In this document: in pieces, positions 26,265-34,713 of the stretch
Numbering within the stretch: position 1 is the first letter of the stretch
Layout of the letters: each line of letters opens with the position of its first letter
Assembly: GCF_026341125.1 (NCBI RefSeq)
Contig: NZ_JAPEOR010000001.1
Location: 1,922,001 to 1,986,000, forward strand
Reading direction: 5' to 3'
Length of the DNA: 64,000 nucleotides
From: Streptomyces sp. NBC_01142
GTDB taxonomy: Bacteria; Actinomycetota; Actinomycetes; Streptomycetales; Streptomycetaceae
Translations under genes and position numbers: made by a program
The notes under the pieces: model-generated
The model's database searches: none
Told to the model about the DNA's origin: nothing
What the model saw: the letters and a program-made list of their open reading frames with translations, nothing else

Positions 26265-27097
26265 CTCTTGCTCCCGGGTTCAGTGGTGGGGGAGGTGGCC
26301 GCCCAGGCGACGGCCCTCAGCAGGACCCGCGCGCACAGGCCGCACCAGATCAGCAGCCCGACCAGGAGCCCGGCGGAGCGGTACAGCTCCTCGTGGAGTG
26401 CGGCGGTCGCCGCGAGGTAGTGACACCCGGCGAGAGCGAGCAGCTGACACACCAGTGCCGCCACCAGCGCCGCACGCAGCGCGACGGCCGCGGTCGGCCG
26501 CCCGGGCGCGGGCCACGGGGCGTACCGCAGTACGGCCGTGAACAGCGCCCACAGTGCCGGGAGGGCGAGCACCGGCCCGCCCACGGACACTGCCACGGCG
26601 ACGGCCGCGAGGCAGCCGCACAGCCCCACCGCGAGCACGGCGTCGAGCGCCGCGTCGCGGAAGGGATTGCCGCTGCCCGCGTTCTGTCCGCACATCGCCC
26701 TGACCCCCGTGCGCAGCGCCCGGGTCAGGCGCACCACTGCCCAGCCGAGGGCGAGGGCAAGGAGCGGGCGCCAGTGTGCCGCCTCGGTGGGCAGCCGGGC
26801 GGCCGCCGCGGCGCCCTCCGCGGGCAGCATCGCCTCGGTGAGGTCCCCTACGACGCGGTGGACGGCTGCCTCCCCCGCCCCGGTCCCGCCGGCGAGGGAT
26901 GCCAGCAGGAGCACGGCCGGGGCCGTCCCGACCAGCAGCGCGTACGTCAGCGCTCCGGCGAGTGCGTCGCCGTTGGCGGAGGTGTAGCGGCGGTGGGCGA
27001 CCAGGACCCGGTCCCCGGCCGGGCGGAGGGCGCGTAGGGCCGGGCGGAGGGCGCGTACGGCCGCGCTCGTGTGCGGGCGGAGGGCCGGGGCGCTCAC
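26261..27097 (-). CDS. YihY/BrkB-like membrane protein
   Basis: A 278-aa protein from GTG at 27097, overlapping the ligase stop in GTGA. About six hydrophobic segments: residues near 48-66, 110-125, 148-170, 172-190, 207-225 and 240-265. The N-terminal half, with a long amphipathic start, DALAGALTYALLVGTAPAVLL and the Arg-rich loop before GVRAMCGQNAG, matches the YihY/UPF0761 pattern. YihY-like proteins have been proposed as transporters or membrane-integrity factors, without proof. Within the operon it may export or stabilise the lipid-like product (inference). Confidence 0.72.
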   Translation of the reverse strand: MSAPALRPHTSAAVRALRPALRALRPAGDRVLVAHRRYTSANGDALAGALTYALLVGTAPAVLLLASLAGGTGAGEAAVHRVVGDLTEAMLPAEGAAAAARLPTEAAHWRPLLALALGWAVVRLTRALRTGVRAMCGQNAGSGNPFRDAALDAVLAVGLCGCLAAVAVAVSVGGPVLALPALWALFTAVLRYAPWPAPGRPTAAVALRAALVAALVCQLLALAGCHYLAATAALHEELYRSAGLLVGLLIWCGLCARVLLRAVAWAATSPTTEPGSKS

Positions 27098-28620
27098 GCG
27101 GGGCCGTCCGTCCGTGCCGCCGTGCGCGGTGCGGTGGCGAGCCCTGCGGTGGCGAGTCGTGCGGTCGCGAGTTGTGCGGTCGCTGCCCGGTCCGGCTTGC
27201 GGGAGCGGCCGGACAGGGGGATGTCCGCGAACAGCAGGGCGTCGGGGCGGGCCGTGCCCATCCGCCGCAGCGGGCCCGACAGGGCGCTGCGCAGCTCGCG
27301 TTCACCGGCTCCGTGCTGCGGCTGTACGACGGCGACGAGCCGTTCGTCGCCGTCACCCGCCGGTACGCCGACGAGTACGGCCAGCTCCACACCCGGCACC
27401 TGCAGGGCGGGCTCGTACAAGCCGGGATATATGTTCTCCGCCCGGCGCAGCACCATGTCCTTGCAGCGGCCCTCGAGGACGATCCGGCCCGTGCCGTCCA
27501 GATGCGCCCGGTCGCCGGTACGCACCCAGGGATCGGGATCGTCGCCGAGATAGCGGTGCCGGGCCGCGGGCCCGGCCAGCAGCAGCTCTCCGTGCTCGTC
27601 GGGCTTGGCCTCGACGCCCGGCAGCGGGGCACCGACGAGGTCGCCGGCGCCGTCGAACGCGGCCTTCTCCCGCTCCTCGACGGCGGCGGCGGGAAAGAGC
27701 TCGGTGAGCGCATAGACGCCCCACGCCTCCGCCGCGCCCGCGCGCCGCACCCGGGTCAGCAGTTCGGCGCTCGCGGGAGCCGAGCCCGTCCACACCCTCC
27801 CCGTGAACGCGGCCCCTGCCCGCAGCGCGTCGCGCAGCTGCGGCGGCGTCAGATACGTGCCCTGGGGGCGCAGCCGGTGCAGCTGCCGCGCCAGTACCTT
27901 CGGGGAGCGCGCCGGGAGGGCGACGGGAGCGCCGTGCGCCAGGGACGGAACGAGAACGAAGAAGGTGCCGCCGAGCACCGGTTCGTCCGGCCGTGCTCCG
28001 AAGAGCGAGGAAACCGTGCCCATCCCGGCGGCCAGGCTCGCCCGGGTGTGCACCACGGCGCGTGGCCGGTCGGTCGTACCGGAGGTGAAGACGATGACCG
28101 CGTCGCCGTCCCCGTGGTCCGCGCCGGGGACGGGGACGCCGAGCCGGGGCGCCGTCGCGTCGAGCCGGGGCGCGCAGCCCGGGAGCCGGCGGCCGACGGT
28201 GGCCACCGGACCCAGCTCGCCCAGGTCCGGCAGGGCGAGCCGGGCGCGGCGGGCCAGCGGACGGGCCCAGCCCGCGACGGCCTGCGCGGTGGCGTCGGCC
28301 AGGACGAGCGAGGGCCGGGCCAGCGCGAGCCGGGCGCGCAGGACCTCGGGGCCCGCGCCGGGGTCGAGAACGGCGCCGCGCAGCCCGAGCCGCCACAGGG
28401 CGAGCAGAACGGCGAGCGCGCGCGGCCCGGGGCGTACGGCGACGCCGACGGTGTCCCCGGCGCGCAGCCCGCGTGCGTGCAGCGCGGCGGCATACGCGTC
28501 GGCCAGCTCGGCGAGTTCCCCGCGGGTCGCGCGGACCCGGGGCGCGCCGGTGCGGGTGGCGGCGAGCACGGCGGGGCGGTCGGGGCGGGTGCGGAGTGCG
28601 TGGTCGAGGCGGTCGAGCAT
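27094..28620 (-). CDS. Acyl-adenylating enzyme of the ANL superfamily (OleC-like/fatty acid ligase)
   Basis: A 508-aa protein from ATG at 28620 with GGAGAGGA about 9 nt upstream. ATP loop FTSGTTDRPRAVVH (the usual Lys is Arg); A5 region GVYALTELFPA; hinge region TGDRAHLDGTGRIVLEGRCKDM then VLRRAENIYPGLYE; a C-terminal Lys in SGRSRKPDR. The last about 28 residues are a LATAx repeat tail. It has the size and motifs of fatty acyl-AMP/CoA ligases and of OleC beta-lactone synthetases. Together with the KAS III and the SDR, OleC-like chemistry is plausible. An acyl-CoA ligase feeding the KAS III is the main alternative. Confidence 0.85.
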   Translation of the reverse strand: MLDRLDHALRTRPDRPAVLAATRTGAPRVRATRGELAELADAYAAALHARGLRAGDTVGVAVRPGPRALAVLLALWRLGLRGAVLDPGAGPEVLRARLALARPSLVLADATAQAVAGWARPLARRARLALPDLGELGPVATVGRRLPGCAPRLDATAPRLGVPVPGADHGDGDAVIVFTSGTTDRPRAVVHTRASLAAGMGTVSSLFGARPDEPVLGGTFFVLVPSLAHGAPVALPARSPKVLARQLHRLRPQGTYLTPPQLRDALRAGAAFTGRVWTGSAPASAELLTRVRRAGAAEAWGVYALTELFPAAAVEEREKAAFDGAGDLVGAPLPGVEAKPDEHGELLLAGPAARHRYLGDDPDPWVRTGDRAHLDGTGRIVLEGRCKDMVLRRAENIYPGLYEPALQVPGVELAVLVGVPAGDGDERLVAVVQPQHGAGERELRSALSGPLRRMGTARPDALLFADIPLSGRSRKPDRAATAQLATARLATAGLATAPRTAARTDGPA

Positions 28621-28707
28621 CGGGGGCGGGTCCTCTCCGTGCGGTGTGCGCGATGTGTGCGGTGTTGTGCCGTGTCGGGTGGGGCGGGTCGCCTGCGGCG
28701 GGCTGTT

Positions 28708-28860
28708 CCCCCACCCCGCCCCTTCCCGAACCCGGGCTCCGCCCCAGACCCCTGTACGGCCTTCGGCCGTGTCCTCAATCGCCGGACGGGCTGGATCGCA
28801 GCCCCGCCGGCGATCGAGGCGCGGGGTCCGGGCGGAGCCCCAGCCAGGGGGCGGGGCCGC
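28708..28860. repeat. Large imperfect inverted repeat, Streptomyces-type intergenic element
   Basis: Outer arms: CCCGGGCTCCGCCCCAGACC near 28731-28750 pairs with GGGGTCCGGGCGGAGCCCC near 28823-28841, extended by CCCCGCCCC against GGGGGCGGGGC. Inner arms: CCTCAATCGCCGG (28773-28785) against CCGGCGATCGAGG (28807-28819). A small hairpin ACGGCC-TTC-GGCCGT lies at 28756-28770. From memory, near-identical elements recur between many Streptomyces genes. It fills the only real gap in the seven-gene cluster and may attenuate transcription between GT2 copy B and the ligase. Confidence 0.75.
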
Positions 28861-28891
28861 AAGGGAAGGGCGGGAGGGGAAGGACACCCCC

Positions 28892-29647
28892 TCAGCGAGG
28901 GTCCTCCCCGTGCCGCCCCGGCCCCCGGTCCAGGTACCAGCGCGCCGTGCCCGCGATCCCGTACGCCCGCAGCCGCCGCGTCGAGTTCTCCACGACCATC
29001 TCCCGTGAACGAACGATCCGCGTGGTGTGCCGGCGCACCGCATTGAGGAAGAGACGGTCCGTCGGCGAGGGCCGCCGCGGCATGCCGCCGACCTCCAGAT
29101 ACAGCCCTGCGGTGATGGCCATGTTGTTCCCGGCGTGCATGCGGTACGGGGCCAGATAGCCGTTCCTGCGGGCATGCGCCGGGCGCAGCCGCCCGAACAG
29201 CGCGGCAAGCGTCACCATCCCGGCGAAGCAGGCCCGGCCGAGCGGGCCGTGTTCGTCGCGCCGGGCCACAATCCGCCCGCAGACCAGCCGCTCGCTCCCG
29301 CCGTGCGCCAGCGCGGCCCGCGCGGCGGCGGTCCAGCCGGGGCGGGGCAGGCAGTCCGCGTCCGTACGGGCGAGCAGCCTCGCGCCCCGGTCGATCGCGT
29401 ACCGGAAGCCGGTGTCCACGGCGCACCCCACGCCCTTCTCCGGCTCCTCGATCACCTCCACCGGGAACGGCGCCTCCGCGGCGAACTTCCGGGCGATGGT
29501 CCCGGTGCCGTCGGACGAGCCGTTGTCGACCACGAGCAGCGTGAAGTCCTTTTCCCGCTGCGCGGCGAGCGCCCGGAGCGTCGCACCGAGGCGTGCCGCC
29601 TCCTGGTGGGCGGGCACGATCACCCACAACTCGTCCTGGCTGCTCAA
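28892..29647 (-). CDS. Family 2 glycosyltransferase (copy B)
   Basis: A 251-aa GT-A enzyme: LWVIVPAHQEAARLGATLRA, VVDNGSSDGTG and metal-binding RTDADCLP. The start is TTG at 29647, overlapping the KAS III stop as TTGA, with GGGAG 5 nt upstream. It is parallel to copy A at 25509-26264 and is clearly a duplication product that has diverged (for example GGMPRRPSPTDRLFLNAVRR in the C-terminal part). It has no membrane segments, so it probably acts on a soluble or membrane-surface acceptor. Donor and acceptor unknown. Confidence 0.86.
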   Translation of the reverse strand: MSSQDELWVIVPAHQEAARLGATLRALAAQREKDFTLLVVDNGSSDGTGTIARKFAAEAPFPVEVIEEPEKGVGCAVDTGFRYAIDRGARLLARTDADCLPRPGWTAAARAALAHGGSERLVCGRIVARRDEHGPLGRACFAGMVTLAALFGRLRPAHARRNGYLAPYRMHAGNNMAITAGLYLEVGGMPRRPSPTDRLFLNAVRRHTTRIVRSREMVVENSTRRLRAYGIAGTARWYLDRGPGRHGEDPR

Positions 29648-30666
29648 GACTTCTCCCAGATCATCGTCATGATGCTGATGCCGCCGCCGAGCCCCACGAA
29701 GAGCACCCGGTCCCCGGGACGCAGCTCACCGTGCACCCGCTCCAGCTGCACGCCGATGCTTGCGCTGGCTATGTTGCCCAGCTCGGGAACGGTGACCACC
29801 AGCTTCTCCTGCGGCACCCCGGTGAGCTCCGCGAAGCGCTCCAGATACGGCACCGTCACCTGGTGCACCAGCACCTTGGCGACGTCGTCCCAGTCCATCC
29901 CCGTACGGTGCAGTGCCCGGTCGATGACGGCCGTTCCCACCTTCTCGAACACACCGCGCAGCTCCCGGCCGTCGCCGCGGAAGTAGGTGTACTCGTCGCC
30001 GCGCGGATGCCGGGAACCTCCGCCCGGTATGCCGCCGACCTCCCAGTGCTCGGAGCACGTCTCGGTGTCCACGTCGAGGATCCCGCCGCGCTCCACGGCC
30101 TCCAGTACGACGGCCGCCCCCGCGTCGCCGAAGGTGTAACCGGCGAACCCGTCGCGGAACCCGGCGAAACCGGCGGGTGCCCGGTGCATCGCCCGGCTCG
30201 GGGTCTCCCCGGTGACCACCAGGGCCCGGCGCGCCCGCCCGGCGAGGATCATGACGCGGGCGAGGTCGATCCCGTTGACAAAGCTGTTGCAGGCATTGGT
30301 GACATCCAGTGCATGCGCCTTCGAACCGAGCTCCGCCTGCACGATGTGCGCGGTGGCGGGCTCGACCATGTCACGCGACGCGGAGGCGAACAGCAGCAGG
30401 TCGACATCGAGCGGATCGAGCCCGGCCGCGGCCAGCGCCCGGCGCCCTGCGCCCACAGCGAGCGTCGAGGCGAACACGCCGTTGCCCGCGATACGGCGGG
30501 TGGCGATGCCGGTGGCCTGCCTCAGCAGCGTAGGCGGCAGCGTGAAGCCGCTGTTTTCGGCCACCTCCTGCTGCAGGCGGTCCGACGACAGGACCTCATC
30601 GGGCAGCAGGCTGCCGACGGCGGTTATCCCGACCCGCTGCTGCGGATCGCTCATCTGTTTGGGCAT
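29644..30666 (-). CDS. KAS III-type thiolase-fold enzyme (OleA-like)
   Basis: A 340-aa condensing enzyme with the complete Cys-His-Asn triad: Cys126 (DVTNACNSF), His268 (VLVHQVTVP) and Asn298 (ELGNIASAS). The C-terminal GLGGGISIM glycine loop is present. FabH and OleA share this fold; OleA head-to-head condenses two acyl-CoAs. The surrounding adenylating enzyme and SDR favour an OleA-like or secondary-metabolic role rather than primary fatty acid initiation. First gene of the cluster. ATGs at 30666 and 30654 are both possible; neither has a clear ribosome site. Confidence 0.87.
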   Translation of the reverse strand: MPKQMSDPQQRVGITAVGSLLPDEVLSSDRLQQEVAENSGFTLPPTLLRQATGIATRRIAGNGVFASTLAVGAGRRALAAAGLDPLDVDLLLFASASRDMVEPATAHIVQAELGSKAHALDVTNACNSFVNGIDLARVMILAGRARRALVVTGETPSRAMHRAPAGFAGFRDGFAGYTFGDAGAAVVLEAVERGGILDVDTETCSEHWEVGGIPGGGSRHPRGDEYTYFRGDGRELRGVFEKVGTAVIDRALHRTGMDWDDVAKVLVHQVTVPYLERFAELTGVPQEKLVVTVPELGNIASASIGVQLERVHGELRPGDRVLFVGLGGGISIMTMIWEKS

Positions 30667-30818
30667 GGGTAGATGATTTCAGGTCATCCGTGGCCCGGGC
30701 CTGAGTACCCATGCTCAGATCAACAGACCGGTCGGGTAAGCACGCGCGCGGAGGGTGGCCGTCGCCGGAGGGGGAGGCCGAGGGGAGGGCCGGGGGAGGG
30801 GCGGAGGCCGGGGACCGC

Positions 30819-32432
30819 TCACTCCGCCGCGGCCGCGCGGTTCTTCAGCTGGGCTACGGCCCACTTCGCTTCCCGGGACAGGGCATTGAGCTCCTCGCGG
30901 TTCTTTCTGTGGAACTCCTTGCCGATCAGTGTGAGGAGGACCTTGGTGTGCGCCATGGCCTCCAGGGCGAGGTCCCTCTCGCCCGACTCGACGGCGCTCA
31001 GGACGAGCCGCAGATGCTCCTTGACGATCGTCTGGCCCAGGCCGAGCCGGTGCCACTGCTCGGCCGTCGTGTCCTTCGGGGGCGCCTCGAGCCCCCGCGC
31101 CGACCCGGGCTGTTTCCCGGAGCCGACGGGCCGCGGACCAGGCTTGTCGACACCGAGCGGACCGGGTTTGTCGACACCGATCGCCGTCCGCACCCGCCCC
31201 AGCGCCCGCCACGCGGCCGCCAGATCGCCCGCACTCCTCTCCAGCCGGGCCAGGCTGTGGCCCGCCATCGCCCGGTCCCACGCCGTGTCCTTGAGCGACA
31301 CCACATTGCGCTGTGCCCGCGCGGCCTGCGCGAAGGCGCCGAGCTGCTCCAGCTCACGGCTCAGCGCGCTCAGCCGTTCCGCGTCCGGCCCGGTGTCGTC
31401 CAGCATGCGGATCAGCGCGATCCGGACATGCTCGCTTCGCCCCTGACGGCGGGCCAGGCCGGTCCAGGTGAACTCCGGCTCCTGCGCGGGGTCCTGCCCG
31501 AAGCGCGCGATGTCCAGCGAGCGCGCCCATGCCGCCATCGGGGCAGGTGCCCCCGGCAGCTCCCACAGCCCGCTCCGGATGTGCGGGCTCGTCTCGCGGA
31601 CCGCGTGGAGCAGCGGCAGATCCTCCGCCAGTCCGTGCACGGCGATCAGCACCGCCGCGAGCCGCAGTTCCTCACTCATGTTCCCGGCCTCGGCCTCGGC
31701 CCTCAACAGGCGGCGCAGCAACGGGAGATCACCGTCCCGCCGGTCGTACTGCGCGGCCCGCAGCACCGTCGCCCGGCGCACCGCCTCGCCGGCCACCGTG
31801 TCCCAGGGCGCGCGGTCCGCCCGCATCCGGGCCAGGTCGGCCCGGCCCGGGGCGAGGACGACGTCCCGCAGCGGCGTACGCACACGGTCGTGCAGCACCT
31901 TGTATGCCATCAACTCCCGTGCGCTGAGCAGCACATGATCCGGATCGGTACGCAGCAGAGCGCCGTGCAGCCGGCCGATCAGCTCGACGGGGGAGCGCTC
32001 CGGCAGCCCCAGAGCCGTACGCAACTCGGCCCGCCCGGAGTCCCGTTCAGGCCCGTACGAGGAGCGGATCCCGTGCTCCAGCTCCACGATCTCCGCAACC
32101 AGCCGCTCCTCGCCGTCGACCGGCGCGAGGTGCACACAGTCGTACCAGCCGGGCAGCCCGACGATCACCTCGAGCGCCTCCGCGACGCTGTCGCCGAGCA
32201 GTCCCGCCTGTCCGTCCGGCGAGGCGTAGAGCACCGGACCCCCACCGCAGACGAAGAACGTGCCGCCGGTGTCGTCGCCGGCTATCGGCTCCAGCGTGGC
32301 GCCCGAGGCCAGCACGGCCTCCTCGGCATGCTCGGCCCGCCGGAGGTCGAAGTGGAAGGGGAACGCGGCCAGTCCGGCCAGGCGCGGCTGCTGCCTGAGC
32401 AGTTCCAGGGTGCGGTCGGTGCGGTCGGTCAT
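30819..32432 (-). CDS. Hypothetical protein, possible SMI1/KNR4-like N-terminus
   Basis: A 537-aa cytoplasmic protein without signal or membrane segment. The N-terminal 130 residues, with TFFVCGGGPVLYASPDG and LGDSVAEALEVIVGLPGWYD, resemble SUKH (SMI1/KNR4) immunity-type folds. The rest is helical and Leu/Arg-rich, with helices recalling HEAT/TPR arrays. A short tandem duplication (GVDKPGP twice) lies near residue 425. It starts 11 bp after the VOC gene ends, so the two are one transcript. No function assigned. Confidence 0.7.
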   Translation of the reverse strand: MTDRTDRTLELLRQQPRLAGLAAFPFHFDLRRAEHAEEAVLASGATLEPIAGDDTGGTFFVCGGGPVLYASPDGQAGLLGDSVAEALEVIVGLPGWYDCVHLAPVDGEERLVAEIVELEHGIRSSYGPERDSGRAELRTALGLPERSPVELIGRLHGALLRTDPDHVLLSARELMAYKVLHDRVRTPLRDVVLAPGRADLARMRADRAPWDTVAGEAVRRATVLRAAQYDRRDGDLPLLRRLLRAEAEAGNMSEELRLAAVLIAVHGLAEDLPLLHAVRETSPHIRSGLWELPGAPAPMAAWARSLDIARFGQDPAQEPEFTWTGLARRQGRSEHVRIALIRMLDDTGPDAERLSALSRELEQLGAFAQAARAQRNVVSLKDTAWDRAMAGHSLARLERSAGDLAAAWRALGRVRTAIGVDKPGPLGVDKPGPRPVGSGKQPGSARGLEAPPKDTTAEQWHRLGLGQTIVKEHLRLVLSAVESGERDLALEAMAHTKVLLTLIGKEFHRKNREELNALSREAKWAVAQLKNRAAAAE

Positions 32433-32443
32433 GCCCCCGAACG

Positions 32444-32833
32444 CTACTTGGGCTGCAGCAGGTCCCAGCGGTTGCCGTACAGATCCTCGAAGACCGCGAC
32501 CGAGCCGTACGTCTCGTGCCGCGGCTCCTCCAGGAAGCGGACACCCGCCGCCGTCATCCGGGCGTGATCGCGCGCGAAGTCCTCGGTGTGCAGGAAGAAG
32601 CCGACCCGGCCGCCCGTCTGCGCGCCGACGCTCGCGCGCTCGGCCTCGTCCTTGGCGCGGGCCAGCAGCAGCGCGGTGCCGTGGCCCGTACCGGGCGGGC
32701 GGACCACCACCCAGCGCGAACCGTCCCCGCGGTCGGTGTCCTCGACGAGCTCGAAGCCGAGGGAGCCGGTGTAGAAGGCGAGGGCCTCGTCGTAGTCACG
32801 GACGACGAGGGTGATCAGAGCGATGTACGGCAT
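32444..32833 (-). CDS. VOC (glyoxalase/bleomycin-resistance) family protein
   Basis: A 129-aa single-module vicinal-oxygen-chelate protein. The two beta-alpha-beta-beta-beta halves are visible as ITLVVRDYDEALAFYTGSLG and VGFFLHTEDFARDHARM, ending FEDLYGNRWDLLQP with the typical metal-binding Glu/Asp region. Metal ligands cannot all be assigned by eye. Such proteins act as lyases, dioxygenases or drug-binding proteins. ATG at 32833; a GTG three codons upstream is an alternative. Divergent from the kinase gene at 32883. Confidence 0.85.
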   Translation of the reverse strand: MPYIALITLVVRDYDEALAFYTGSLGFELVEDTDRGDGSRWVVVRPPGTGHGTALLLARAKDEAERASVGAQTGGRVGFFLHTEDFARDHARMTAAGVRFLEEPRHETYGSVAVFEDLYGNRWDLLQPK

Positions 32834-32882
32834 GCACTCCACGTTATACGTATGACTGGCGAAGGTTCAACGCGATGGAACA

Positions 32883-33542
32883 ATGCGCACCATGCATGCG
32901 CCGCCGCCCCCGCCACGACCGCAGTACCCACCGCACCTCCTGTACCGCGTCCGCGACCTCGCTGTCCCCGGCCGCCGTCTCGTCCTGGGCATCGCTGGAG
33001 CCCCCGGGGCCGGGAAGTCGAGCCTCGCGGCCCATCTCGTCGACTCCCTCGACGGACTCGCCGTCCTCGTCCCCATGGACGGCTTCCACCTCGCCCAGGC
33101 CGAGCTCCGGCGCCTCGGCCGCGCCGACCGCAAGGGCGCCCCCGACACCTTCGACGCCGCCGGGTACGCCGCCCTGCTCGCCCGGCTGCGCGCCCCCGCC
33201 CCGGGCGAGACGGTCTACGCCCCCGCCTTCGACCGCGCCCTGGAGGAAGCGGTCGCCGGCAGTATCCCGGTCCCCGCCGACGTTCCCCTCGTCGTCACCG
33301 AGGGGAACTACCTCCTGCACGACGAAGGCCCCTGGGCACAGGTCCGCCCGCTGCTCGACGAGGTCTGGTACCTGGAGATCGACGACGCCGTACGCGTGAG
33401 CCGCCTCGTCGACCGCCATGTGCGCTTCGGGAAGCAGCGGCCGTACGCAGAGCGCTGGGTCCAGGAATCCGACGAGCCCAACGCCCGGCTGGTCGCGCGC
33501 GGCCGCAACCGCGCCGACTTCGTGGTCACACAGGCCCCGTAG
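32883..33542 (+). CDS. Nucleoside/nucleotide kinase-family P-loop protein
   Basis: A 219-aa P-loop kinase: Walker A GIAGAPGAGKSSLAAHL, substrate/metal segment VLVPMDGFHLAQAEL, then VVTEGNYLLHDEGPW and the lid DRHVRFGKQRPYAERWV. It resembles the uridine-kinase/pantothenate-kinase/FrcK group (phosphoribulokinase-like). The acceptor is not obvious, and sugar kinase is as likely as nucleoside kinase. ATG at 32883, or 32892 with a Pro-rich N-terminus. Confidence 0.83.
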   Translation: MRTMHAPPPPPRPQYPPHLLYRVRDLAVPGRRLVLGIAGAPGAGKSSLAAHLVDSLDGLAVLVPMDGFHLAQAELRRLGRADRKGAPDTFDAAGYAALLARLRAPAPGETVYAPAFDRALEEAVAGSIPVPADVPLVVTEGNYLLHDEGPWAQVRPLLDEVWYLEIDDAVRVSRLVDRHVRFGKQRPYAERWVQESDEPNARLVARGRNRADFVVTQAP

Positions 33543-33600
33543 CCCGCTGGACGCGGTCGGTACGCTCGGAGTCCTGGCACCCGAGTGAAAGGCGGCTGAC

Positions 33601-34575
33601 GTGGGGTTGTTCCGGCGAGGGCCGAAGCGTGACGGACGCGATGCACCCCGGGACCCCGAGTTCTCCTTCTTCTCGGCCGACGAGGGGGCACGGTTCCGCG
33701 CCCAGGTGCGGGCAGCCTTCGCCGAGAAGGGCCTGGAGGTGACCGTCTACGCGGATGTGGTCTCCGACAGCGGGGGCCGGCAGTTCGGGCTCGGCAATCT
33801 CGCCGCCGTCTGCCACAACGACGACCGCGGACCGCGGGTCTGGCCCGAACTGGTCCGCCAGCACGTCGGGATGGTGCTGCGCACGATGGAGGCGCCCTCC
33901 GCGCTGGACACCCTGCCGACCGAGCAGATCCGCGCCCAGCTCTACCCCCGCGTCATCGGCGCCGACGGGCTCAACCGGGAGAACTTCGCCTACGCGCGTC
34001 CGGTCGCCCCCGGTCTGTACGAGATCCTCGCGCTCGACCTCCCCGAGAGCGTCATGATGCTCACCGACGAGGCCCTGGAGCCGCTCGGGGACCTTCAGTA
34101 CCTGCGCGAGCAGGCCCTGTACAACCTCAGAGGGCTGCCCGTCGAGGGGCACGAGACCGTCAAGGACTCCGAGGGCATGCGCTTCGAGGTGGTCCTCGGC
34201 GACTCCTTCTACACCGCGAGCCGGGTCCTGGCGCTGGACACCCTGGTACTCCAGGTCACCGGCGAGCAGCTCACCGCCGACGGAGCCCTGGTGGCGCTGC
34301 CCTTCCGCCACCAGATCGCCTTCCACGCCATCCACGACACCGGCATGATCTCCGCACTCAACGCCATGGCCTCCTTCGCCGCCACCGGCTTCGAGGACAC
34401 CCCGGGCGCCATCAGCCCGTACGTCTACTGGTGGCGCGAGGGCACGCTCACGCAGCTCAGCGACCGCGAGGAGGACGGCGAGGGCCTGCGGATCGTGGTC
34501 GGTGACGACTTCCAGGAGCTGCTGGAGCGGCTGCTCGCCCAGGAGAGGCGGGACCGCGGCACAGGCGACGGCTGA
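33601..34575 (+). CDS. Conserved hypothetical protein, DUF1444/YtpQ-like
   Basis: A 324-aa protein from GTG at 33601 with AAAGG about 10 nt upstream. The segments YEILALDLPESVMMLTDEAL and EQALYNLRGLP, then DSFYTASRVLALDTLV, recall the DUF1444 (YtpQ) pattern. No signal, membrane segment or catalytic motif. It lies 58 bp after the kinase gene on the same strand. Function unknown. Confidence 0.72.
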   Translation: MGLFRRGPKRDGRDAPRDPEFSFFSADEGARFRAQVRAAFAEKGLEVTVYADVVSDSGGRQFGLGNLAAVCHNDDRGPRVWPELVRQHVGMVLRTMEAPSALDTLPTEQIRAQLYPRVIGADGLNRENFAYARPVAPGLYEILALDLPESVMMLTDEALEPLGDLQYLREQALYNLRGLPVEGHETVKDSEGMRFEVVLGDSFYTASRVLALDTLVLQVTGEQLTADGALVALPFRHQIAFHAIHDTGMISALNAMASFAATGFEDTPGAISPYVYWWREGTLTQLSDREEDGEGLRIVVGDDFQELLERLLAQERRDRGTGDG

Positions 34576-34576
34576 G

Positions 34577-34700
34577 CGCTCGCGCCCTCCCCGCCCTCCC
34601 CGCAGCCCCCGTCCTCCCCGCAGCCCCTGCACTCCCCGCAGCCCCCGTCCTCCTCGCACTCCCCGCCCTCCCCACGCTCGCGCCCTCCCGCGACCTGGGG
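34577..34700 (+). repeat. C-rich tandem repeat tract between two genes
   Basis: An imperfect array of CCCCGCAGCCCCCGTCCT- and CTCCCCGC-type units, flanked by direct copies of GCTCGCGCCCTCCC at 34578 and 34676. It fills the whole gap between the DUF1444-like gene and the M24 peptidase. Confidence 0.75.
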
Positions 34701-34713
34701 GCAGGATGGCTCC

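Noticed and set aside
30711..32567. Plus-strand open frame opposite the 537-aa hypothetical protein
   Set aside because: Arg/Gln-rich, no start context or domain; the minus-strand frame has proper amino-acid balance and sits 11 bp from the VOC gene.
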